From positions 372,001 to 436,000 of the forward strand of contig NZ_FOIJ01000006.1 of the NCBI RefSeq assembly GCF_900111745.1: a stretch of 64,000 nucleotides of DNA. The letters run 5' to 3'. Under the pieces are notes generated by a model that saw only the letters and a program-made list of their open reading frames with translations, did not search any database and was not told the DNA's origin. Numbering within the stretch: position 1 is the first letter of the stretch; each line of letters starts with the position of its first letter. Made by a program: the position numbers and the translations under genes. This stretch comes from Stigmatella erecta (GTDB taxonomy: Bacteria; Myxococcota; Myxococcia; Myxococcales; Myxococcaceae). This document shows positions 57,635 through 64,000 of the stretch, piece after piece.

Positions 57635-60367
57635 GTGAACGTCCTGCCGCCCCTGCCCGAGCTGGTTGCCCAGTTCCTCCAGCGCTTCATTCACCAGCCC
57701 GCCGGGCAGGAGCACCTGGCCCGCTACGCCACGGATGCGGCCTTCCTCCGGGCCGCCTTCGAGGACATCTGCCGGCGCGCGGACGCCGGGGAGGACGTGA
57801 CGGAGCGGGTGCTGATGAAGCTCCTGCCCCACCGCGACACCCCCTACAACCGCCAGCGCGGCGCCTGGACGACGCGCTGGGCCCTCATCAACCGGGAGAT
57901 TCAGCCCTGGTTCCAGAGCGTGGGCTGGGTGCCGGACGCGGCCTCGTGGCGGGACATCGCCAGCCACCTGCTGCACCTGCTGCGCACCCTGGAGCGAGGC
58001 CCCCAAGCGGCGGCCCTGGAGGCCTTCGCCGCCTCGCCGCTGTCCCGGGGCTTCCGCGCGGGGTTCCTCAGCCCCGCGCTGCACGCGCTGCGGCCGGACC
58101 TGTACCTGCCCGTCAACGCGCGGAGCCGGCGCACGGCCCACTTCTGCCTGGCGCTGTGGGGCGAGTCCCGCGAGGTGAGCGTGGGCCTGGAGCACTACCT
58201 GGAGGCCACCGCCACGCTGCGCTTCGTGCAGGAGCGCCTCAAGCCCCTGGGCATCCAGGACGCCCACCACTTCGATGCCTTCTGCCACTGGCTGTGCGAC
58301 CGGAAGCTGGGCGGCTACCTCGCCCGCCGCAAGGTGGAGGAGCTGGAGGAAGCCCCGGGCGATGAGGCGGGCGGCGAGCCCGACGAGGAGGTGGGCGCCT
58401 GGGTTGTCCGCAACATGCTCTCCAAGCGCAACTTCCGCGCGGAGATCCGCCGGGGCCGGCGCAGCACGTGGAGCGCCCTCCAGCGCGGCTCGCGCGAGTG
58501 GCTGCGGGATGCCGAGCCGGGCGACCTCGTCTTTCTCTACCAGGCCAGCCCCGTGCGGGAGGTGCTCGGGCTGGGGAAGCTGGCCTCCGAGCCCGTGCCG
58601 GTGGGCGAGGAGACGCGCTTCGAGGTGGAGTTCCTCACCGACGTGCTGACGCAGCCCATTCCGCTGGCCGCCATCCAGGCGCACTCGACGCTGTCCGGGA
58701 TGATGATGGCCTCGCCCCGCAGCGGCATGGTGCTGCCCATCCGCGCCGACGAGCTGCCCCACCTGGCCCGGCTCATCCGCGACCGCAACCCCGAGGTCCA
58801 GGAGGTGCTCGCCCCGTACCTCCCCGCCGAGTCCCTGCGCTCCGAGTCCCGCGCCCCGCGTGTGCTGGACCTGGCCGCGTGGGTGGAGGAGTGGCGCCGC
58901 ACCTCGGGCTTTCCGGACGAGGCGGACCTCCGGGAGTCCTCCCAGCGCGAGGCCTGGGCGCGAATGCTCTCCCCGGAGGACCTCGGCACGCTCACCCCGG
59001 AGGACTTCCGGCCCGTGTACCAGCTGGGCGTGCTGGGCTCGACCGGGCCCCTGCCCGCGCTCAACCGCTTCTTCCAGGAGGCCAGCGAGGAGCAGCTCGG
59101 CCACTTCCGGGCCACGCTGCGCGAGGTGCTGCACGGCGAGGGCCGGCTGGAGCAGCGGCTCGACCGCGCGCTCGTCCGGGACACGCCCACCGCCGTGAAG
59201 GGCCTGAGCGAGGCGGTGCTCCTGAAGTGTCTGGCCGTGGTGCAGCCCGGGCGCTTCCTGGGCATTCACTGCTACGAGGGGGACACCGGCAAGGCGCGGA
59301 TGATGGAGATGCTCGGGCTGCCACCGCTGCCGGGCTCGCTCCCGGCGGGCACCCGGGCGGTGCGCTCCAACGATGCGCTGCGCGAGGCGCTCGCGCCCCA
59401 CCTCTCGGGGACGGCGGACCTGCCCGCGCCCCAGGCCATGCGGCGCTTTCTCTACTGGCTGAAGGCGCGGTTGGATCAGCAGCCGCCGCCCAAGGAGCTG
59501 GATCCGGCCGAGCGCTTCCTGCACACCACCTCGCTGCGCCGGGAGCGGCTGGAGGAGCTGTGCGCGCTGCTGGAGCACCGGCGCCAGCTCATCCTCTATG
59601 GGCCTCCGGGCACGGGCAAGACGTTCATCGCCCGGGAGCTGGCCCGGTACCAGGCGGGCGCCGAGGGCCGCTGTGAGCGCGTCCAGTTCCACCCGGCCTA
59701 TTCCTACGAGGACTTCGTGGAGGGCCTGCGGCCCCAGGTGGACGCCCAGGCGCCGGGCGGGCTGCGCTACGAGTACCGCCCCGGCATCCTCAAGTCCCTG
59801 GCGGCGCGGGCCCAGGCCTCGCCCACCGAGCGCTTCGTGCTGCTCATCGATGAGATCAACCGCGCGGCGCTCCCCCGGGTCTTCGGCGAGCTACTCTATC
59901 TGCTGGAGTACCGGGAGGAGCGCGTGCGGCTGTCGGGCTCCGGGGACTTCTTCGAGCTGCCCTCCAACCTGTACCTCATCGGCACGATGAACAGCGCGGA
60001 CCGCTCCATCGCGCAGATCGACGTGGCGCTGCGCCGCCGGTTCCACTTCGTGCGGATGGATCCGGACACGGAGGTGCTGCGGCGCAACCTGCTCAAGTGG
60101 GACGTGGCGCCGGATGTCTGTGATTGGGCCGTGCAGGGGCTGGAGGCGGTGAACGCCCGCATCGCGCGCTCGCCGGGCCGGGAGTTCTGCATTGGCCACT
60201 CGTTCTTCATGGACAAGGACCTGGACCCTGGGCGCGTCGAGCGCATCTGGCGCCATGACATCGCCCCCATGCTGGAGGACTGCTTCTATGACTCCCCGCA
60301 GGTGGTGCCGGAGCTGAGGGCCCTGTTCGACGCGGCGCGCCCCGGCCCCGTGGACATGTCGGAATGA
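57635..60367 (+). CDS. mcrB: McrB-type restriction GTPase with EVE-like domain
   Basis: A 910-residue motor subunit of a type IV (methylation-dependent) restriction system. The N-terminal ~240 residues are a helical domain of unknown specificity. An EVE/PUA-like module follows (~252-400; WVVRNMLSKRNFRAEIRRGR, then PGDLVFLYQAS), which should read a modified base. A linker leads to the AAA+ GTPase (Walker A GPPGTGKTF near 656, DEINRA near 738, GTMNSADRS near 782). GTP hydrolysis drives translocation and activates McrC. Start is GTG 57635, preceded by GGAG. Its TGA overlaps the ATG of mcrC as ATGA. The EVE-like domain in place of the usual recogniser suggests a distinctive modified-DNA specificity. 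Confidence 0.9.
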   Translation: MNVLPPLPELVAQFLQRFIHQPAGQEHLARYATDAAFLRAAFEDICRRADAGEDVTERVLMKLLPHRDTPYNRQRGAWTTRWALINREIQPWFQSVGWVPDAASWRDIASHLLHLLRTLERGPQAAALEAFAASPLSRGFRAGFLSPALHALRPDLYLPVNARSRRTAHFCLALWGESREVSVGLEHYLEATATLRFVQERLKPLGIQDAHHFDAFCHWLCDRKLGGYLARRKVEELEEAPGDEAGGEPDEEVGAWVVRNMLSKRNFRAEIRRGRRSTWSALQRGSREWLRDAEPGDLVFLYQASPVREVLGLGKLASEPVPVGEETRFEVEFLTDVLTQPIPLAAIQAHSTLSGMMMASPRSGMVLPIRADELPHLARLIRDRNPEVQEVLAPYLPAESLRSESRAPRVLDLAAWVEEWRRTSGFPDEADLRESSQREAWARMLSPEDLGTLTPEDFRPVYQLGVLGSTGPLPALNRFFQEASEEQLGHFRATLREVLHGEGRLEQRLDRALVRDTPTAVKGLSEAVLLKCLAVVQPGRFLGIHCYEGDTGKARMMEMLGLPPLPGSLPAGTRAVRSNDALREALAPHLSGTADLPAPQAMRRFLYWLKARLDQQPPPKELDPAERFLHTTSLRRERLEELCALLEHRRQLILYGPPGTGKTFIARELARYQAGAEGRCERVQFHPAYSYEDFVEGLRPQVDAQAPGGLRYEYRPGILKSLAARAQASPTERFVLLIDEINRAALPRVFGELLYLLEYREERVRLSGSGDFFELPSNLYLIGTMNSADRSIAQIDVALRRRFHFVRMDPDTEVLRRNLLKWDVAPDVCDWAVQGLEAVNARIARSPGREFCIGHSFFMDKDLDPGRVERIWRHDIAPMLEDCFYDSPQVVPELRALFDAARPGPVDMSE

Positions 60368-61635
60368 CGCCGTGGGTGCTCACCGAGTGGGAGTGGGCCG
60401 AGCTGCCGCTCTCCGCCGAGGCTGTGCTCGCCGCGCAAGCGCACCTGGGCTCCGCGCTCTCGGCCGAGCCCTCCGCGGGAGGCTTCCGCCTGCGGGCGCA
60501 CGGGGTGGCGGGGATGGTGGCGCTTCCGGGCGGGGTGCTGCACCTGCGGCCCCAGGTGCCCTCGCTGCACCTGCTCGCGCTGGCGGACTATGCCGCGAGG
60601 GGCCTGTCCTGGGGCGAGGACCTCGTGGGGATGGCCGGGACGCAGGAGTTGCTTCCGCTGCTGGGCTCGCTCTACGTGCGCCGCGTGGAGCGGCTGGCGC
60701 GCGGCGGGTGGGTGCACGGCTACCAAGAGGAGGAGGCGGAGCAGCCCGTTCTGCGGGGGCGCTGGCGGGTGGACCGGGACATCGCCCGGCCGCCCACGCA
60801 CCGTCACCGGCTTACGTGCCGGTTCGATGACTTCACCCGGGATGTGGCGCCCAACCGCGTGCTGCTCGCGGCGCTGCGGGTGCTGGAGCGCGCCAGCCTC
60901 TTCGGCGCGGCCGTGTCGGCTCGCGCCAGCGCCCTGGCGGCCACGCTGGACGGGGTGCACGCCCAGGCGGCGGTCCGGGCCGCGCAGAAGGTCATTGCGT
61001 CGGATCGCCGCTTCGCCGCGTATGGGCCCGCCGTGGGGCTCGCCCACATCCTTCTAGAGAGCACCGGCGTGCAGGCCACGCAGGGGCCCCATCCCCTCGC
61101 GTCATTCGTCGTCCGCCTGGCGCCCCTGTTCGAGGCGGCGGTCACCCGGGCCTTGGTGCAGGTGGCGGGCACACGCGGGGTGACGTGCCATGTGCAGCGA
61201 GCCCTCACGCTGGATGCCGAGGGACGGCTCACCCTCATCCCGGACATCGTCCTCGAACGGGGGGACGCGCGGCTGGTCATCGATGCCAAGTACAAGCTGC
61301 CCGCGGAGGGGCTGCCGCCCGCGGACGACTTCCAGCAGCTCGTCACCTACCTCGCGTGCGTGGGAACCCACCAGGGCGCTCTGGTCCTGCCCGCCCCCGG
61401 CGCGGTCCCGGAAGAGACCACCCTGAACCTGTCGACCTTCGGCCAAACGAGTCAGGTGCGCGTAGTGAAGGTCCCCTTGGGAGGCCGCGCCACCACCGTG
61501 GGGGCGGCGCTGGAAGCCGCCGCCGAGCGCCTCGTGTTGTGGCTGGCCAGTCCGATTCGCCCAGGTCAGGATGCTGCGGGCAAGGCGCGGAACTCGGCGG
61601 CGCAGTCGAGGAGCCGGTGGATGGCAGCTTCCTGA
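60364..61635 (+). CDS. mcrC: McrC-type nuclease subunit
   Basis: A 423-residue partner of the upstream McrB. N-terminal and middle regions carry McrC features (LHLLALADYAARGLSWGEDL, RGRWRVDRDIA, RFDDFTRDVAPNRVLLAAL). The C-terminal PD-(D/E)xK core has the catalytic Asp in LIPDIVLE near residue 292 and DAKYK near 307. After this the chain keeps going ~100 residues. The ATG overlaps the McrB stop (ATGA at 60364-60367), so the pair is translationally coupled. The last ~70 bases overlap the end of the opposite-strand immunity candidate; the natural C-terminus may lie slightly earlier or be genuinely overlapping. Confidence 0.9.
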   Translation: MTPWVLTEWEWAELPLSAEAVLAAQAHLGSALSAEPSAGGFRLRAHGVAGMVALPGGVLHLRPQVPSLHLLALADYAARGLSWGEDLVGMAGTQELLPLLGSLYVRRVERLARGGWVHGYQEEEAEQPVLRGRWRVDRDIARPPTHRHRLTCRFDDFTRDVAPNRVLLAALRVLERASLFGAAVSARASALAATLDGVHAQAAVRAAQKVIASDRRFAAYGPAVGLAHILLESTGVQATQGPHPLASFVVRLAPLFEAAVTRALVQVAGTRGVTCHVQRALTLDAEGRLTLIPDIVLERGDARLVIDAKYKLPAEGLPPADDFQQLVTYLACVGTHQGALVLPAPGAVPEETTLNLSTFGQTSQVRVVKVPLGGRATTVGAALEAAAERLVLWLASPIRPGQDAAGKARNSAAQSRSRWMAAS

Positions 61636-62306
61636 TCGCCCTGGGCTGCCTGGAGGAAGGCGTCCTCCCAGGTGTGCCCCGGGTGAACGCGGCCTGTGTC
61701 CTGGAGCCAGCGCTCGAAGCGCAGGTACTCCTCGTCCTTCAGGCCCGCCAGGCAGAGACACAGCCGGTAGCCGTCGATGTACCCGGCCATGCGCTCCACG
61801 CGCGCCTCACCGATGTACATGAGGATGCGGCCCACGCGGCGGATTTCCATCAGCTCGTCCAGTGTGGGCACGGAGGGGTAGGCCGGCTGGAATGACGGCG
61901 GTTTGCCCAGGCAACTTCGCTCCCCGGCACTCATGGGCATGGCCGCGAGTTGCTCGGGTGACAGGCTGCGGAACTCGGCCACGGAGTCGAGGTACTTGCG
62001 GACCGCGCGGGTATGGTCGCCACCGCACTCCCGCAGGTAGGCCTCCGCCCAACCTTCAGGGGGCCACGCCTTCTTGACCTTATCCAACCACAAGTCGAGC
62101 AGGTGGTCCTGACCTTCATCCATGCCGAGATGATACGTACAGTGCCAGTACCCAAGCGTAAAACACCTGAGCCGACCCGTATTCGGGATACCCAGGTACA
62201 GATAGGGCGGTGACTGGCGTGTCTGCATGTCGCTCCGGATTTGGAGGAGTACGGCAACTCGGGTAGGCGGGAGCTTTGCTGCAGGAGGGAGTTGTCCTTG
62301 GCTCAT
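61566..62306 (-). CDS. Immunity-protein candidate paired with the papain-fold toxin
   Basis: A 246-residue soluble protein of no recognised family. It is helical and rich in aromatic residues, with two repeated-looking halves: LRECGGDHTRAVRKYLDSVAE in the first and FLQAAQGDQEAAIHRLLDCAAE in the second. Each is followed by FRSL or FRAL, suggesting an internal duplication. Its ATG overlaps the stop of the upstream toxin (ATGA, 62303-62306), the arrangement expected for a toxin/immunity pair. An immunity role is inferred from that. Its 3' end runs 70 bases into mcrC on the other strand. Confidence 0.6.
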   Translation of the reverse strand: MSQGQLPPAAKLPPTRVAVLLQIRSDMQTRQSPPYLYLGIPNTGRLRCFTLGYWHCTYHLGMDEGQDHLLDLWLDKVKKAWPPEGWAEAYLRECGGDHTRAVRKYLDSVAEFRSLSPEQLAAMPMSAGERSCLGKPPSFQPAYPSVPTLDELMEIRRVGRILMYIGEARVERMAGYIDGYRLCLCLAGLKDEEYLRFERWLQDTGRVHPGHTWEDAFLQAAQGDQEAAIHRLLDCAAEFRALPAAS

Positions 62307-62764
62307 GGTGACTCCACGGCCTTCTCAGCGATGGGCGCTAACGCGGCAAGTCGGCTCATATAGTCGGCCCAGGGGAGCCCTGCGGCGCCGGTATATGCGT
62401 CGTAGCCACGGCCATTCATGCGGACCAGGACGTGGAGCCCTGCTTTCGAGACATGCGCGTCCTTGCCATTCGCCAAGCGGAAAACGATCTCGACATAGGC
62501 CCGCTTGTCCGCGACCTGGGCCGTGAGTTCGACATACTCTGGTTTACCACCCAACCGGGTGAAACCGGTGTGGATGCTCCGCGCCACACCCTGGCACGCG
62601 CCTGGAACCTGTTTGCTCGCATCGAATGCGGCCTTGAAACCGGTGAGCCACAGCGGCGCCTTGAGCCCCGTGGCCACTTCGTAGGCATGAATGGCTTCCG
62701 CCAGTTCTCCGCGCGCCAGATGCGCCAGCACCTTCGCTCGTGCCGAGTCTGTGATGCCTTGCAC
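62303..62764 (-). CDS. Papain-fold toxin domain without a delivery region
   Basis: A 153-residue polypeptide from a GTG at 62764 (GAGGG upstream) to a TGA at 62303. The pattern GACQGVAR (Cys57), LHVLVRMNGRGYDAYTG (His111, Asp122) and GLPWADYMSRL is the Cys-His-Asp order of papain-like polymorphic toxins (Tox-PL type). Such domains are normally at the C-terminus of long exported proteins. Here no signal peptide, repeat or delivery region remains and the amine oxidase gene ends 197 bases upstream, so it is probably an orphan module left by recombination. Frames upstream of 62764 are open in part but not coding-like. The ATGA overlap with the next gene supports a toxin/immunity unit. Confidence 0.6.
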   Translation of the reverse strand: MQGITDSARAKVLAHLARGELAEAIHAYEVATGLKAPLWLTGFKAAFDASKQVPGACQGVARSIHTGFTRLGGKPEYVELTAQVADKRAYVEIVFRLANGKDAHVSKAGLHVLVRMNGRGYDAYTGAAGLPWADYMSRLAALAPIAEKAVESP

Positions 62765-62960
62765 CTGCGACGGCCCTCGTCGAGCGGCCGTTCGCGTCTG
62801 CCCCACCGGCGGCCAGCACGCTCGACGTCTGGGGACATGCCTCACGCTGCGCGCGAGAGTATGGGAGGACTCTCGCGTCTTCCTCCGGATTGAGCGGTGC
62901 GTTCCGGACCGTCGCCCGCCTCCTCCAAGAGTCTCCTGTGTAAACCCTCCCCAGGAAGGC

Positions 62961-64000
62961 TCAGCCCGCGCGGCGCTTCGCGGCGCGGCGGGCCGCGTCC
63001 AGCCAGCGCCCGTGCACCCGCGCCGCCTGCGCCCGCGACATGATGCGGGCCCCGGGCCCCATCGCCTCCTCCACGTGGAGCCCCAGGTCGCCCGCCACTT
63101 CCGCCGCCGCCATCGCGCCGGTGAGGGCTGCCCCCTCCATGAAGCCCTGTGCATCCAGGCTCGTGTGCTCGCCGCAGAAGTGCAGGTTGCCCACCCGTTC
63201 GATCTCCGCGCCCGAGATCGTCGTGAACTGGCCGACCGTGTATGCCGAGTAGCTGCCGCGCGTGAACTCGTAGCTCGGCCAGTGCATCCGCGCCACCTTG
63301 CCGTTGGCCGCCTCCCGCACGCCCGGGAAGACCTCGTTGAACCCCGCCAGGAAGGCCGCCGCCTGCTCCTGCGGTGTCCCCCCCCCCACGTCGATGCCCT
63401 TCTGGCCGCCCGTGAAGTTGGTGATGAGGCCCGAGGTGCCCGGCTGCAGCCGGCTCGTCTCCCACGTCTGCATGTAGCCCACGTCCGTGTACGTGCTGCC
63501 ATCGGACTGGTACGTGTCGCGCCACGGCCGCGAGGAGAAGCCCACCATCAGCTTCGCGTTGGTGCCATAGCCCAGTTCCCGGATGGCCTTGCGCTTCACC
63601 GCCGGCATCTCCACCTGCAGGTCCACGTCCCGCAGAATCGTGAAGGGCAGGGCCAGCACCACGTGGTCCGCCTTCACCTCCCGCGTGCCCCCCGCGCCGT
63701 CGAACGTCAGCTGATAGCGCCCATCCGACAGCGTCTTCAGCGCGCGCAGCCGGTGCTCCAGGTGGATCTGCCCCGGCGCCAGCCGCTCCGACAGCCGCTG
63801 CGGGAAGAGCTCGTTGCCCCCCTTCGCCCGGTAGCGCTCATCGGACTCGCCGAACAGCTCGAAGCGCGTGGTGTCCGTGGAGATGAACGTCAGCAGGTTC
63901 AGGCTGTTGCAGACATCCGTCTCCAGGCCGAACTCGCCCACGTAGGCCAGCTCGATGAGCTTGCGCACCGGGTCCGACGCGGCAATGCCCTCCGCGTCCA
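62961..64000 (-). CDS. Flavin-containing amine oxidase, C-terminal part (partial)
   Basis: The last ~346 codons of an FAD-dependent amine oxidase; the N-terminus with the FAD-binding GxGxxG motif lies beyond the right edge. The visible part has the substrate and interdomain blocks (HVVLALPFTILRDVDL, LGYGTNAKLMVGFSSRPW) and the C-terminal FAD-contacting GNLHFCGEHTSLDAQGFMEGA motif, followed by AALTGAMAAAEVA. Family members oxidise amines, amino acids or polyamines. It ends YLxx-free in a basic tail (ARRAAKRRAG). An in-frame GTG at 63968 is internal, not the start. It lies upstream of the toxin/immunity pair on the same strand; the junction is not clearly functional. Confidence 0.88.
   Translation of the reverse strand, partial: DAEGIAASDPVRKLIELAYVGEFGLETDVCNSLNLLTFISTDTTRFELFGESDERYRAKGGNELFPQRLSERLAPGQIHLEHRLRALKTLSDGRYQLTFDGAGGTREVKADHVVLALPFTILRDVDLQVEMPAVKRKAIRELGYGTNAKLMVGFSSRPWRDTYQSDGSTYTDVGYMQTWETSRLQPGTSGLITNFTGGQKGIDVGGGTPQEQAAAFLAGFNEVFPGVREAANGKVARMHWPSYEFTRGSYSAYTVGQFTTISGAEIERVGNLHFCGEHTSLDAQGFMEGAALTGAMAAAEVAGDLGLHVEEAMGPGARIMSRAQAARVHGRWLDAARRAAKRRAG

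Noticed and set aside
62303..62764. A SitA-type lipoprotein toxin of myxobacteria
   Set aside because: No signal peptide or lipobox is encoded upstream in frame; only the toxin domain remains, so a SitA assignment cannot be supported.

Overview
The window is very GC-rich (roughly 70% in most genes, with third codon positions almost always G or C). Its mix of genes points to a predatory, fruiting-type delta-proteobacterium (Myxococcota, most likely the Cystobacterineae: Stigmatella, Archangium, Cystobacter or Hyalangium). It carries a eukaryote-like Ser/Thr kinase, an FHA plus sigma-54-activator protein, many lipoproteins, secreted proteases fused to ricin-type lectins, a huge Cys-rich repeat protein, a double KaiC ATPase, a single-domain response regulator and an orphan toxin/immunity pair. 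The genus is an inference from content; no rRNA or marker gene is present.

Layout. 1-11.8 kb is ordinary core-like sequence: a lipoprotein, a methyl-accepting protein, a SIMPL protein, an FHA/AAA+ regulator, a response regulator, an RDD membrane protein, a Ser/Thr kinase, a DUF2750 protein, a small lipoprotein and a di-heme peroxidase. 11.8-27.4 kb is an accessory, recombined region. Three copies of a tRNA/tmRNA-3'-end-like repeat (11.82, 16.68 and 18.61 kb) and four fragments of IS91-family transposase genes (16.3, 17.0-17.3, 18.3-18.5 and 23.3-23.5 kb) enclose a 1171-residue disintegrin-like surface protein, a low-GC HEPN-motif gene and a TetR/SDR/SDR unit. Beside them lie mtgA, a glyoxalase-like gene, an enoyl-CoA hydratase, a wrecked acrylyl-CoA reductase gene, an HxlR regulator, a terpene-cyclase-like protein and another SDR. 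27.4-33 kb holds a hybrid histidine kinase divergent from recD2.

33-47.4 kb mixes metabolism and exoproteins: a methyltransferase, a 44-residue four-cysteine peptide that may be a modified-peptide precursor, a peptidoglycan-binding/L,D-transpeptidase-like protein without a signal peptide, a beta-helix exoprotein with an 11-nt homopolymer next to its start, and a cupin. It continues with a zinc metalloprotease and a serine protease that each end in ricin-type lectin repeats, a divergent AraC/PfpI pair, two small membrane proteins and a lipoprotein-type penicillin-binding protein. 47.5-57.5 kb carries the KaiC-like ATPase with a co-transcribed response regulator, an M24 peptidase lipoprotein, a kelch lipoprotein, a DUF2339 protein, an MFS exporter operon with a palindromic operator candidate, and a DUF4241-HEAT protein.

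57.6-62.8 kb is a defence and competition module. An McrB with an EVE-like domain overlaps McrC by ATGA. Tail to tail with them is a papain-fold toxin domain with no delivery region, overlapping by ATGA a downstream immunity candidate. The window ends inside a flavin amine oxidase gene. The best leads are the orphan toxin/immunity pair next to McrBC, the IS91-enclosed HEPN gene, the four-cysteine small peptide, the transpeptidase-like effector candidate, and the sigma-54-activator relative that has lost its GAFTGA motif and DNA-binding domain.
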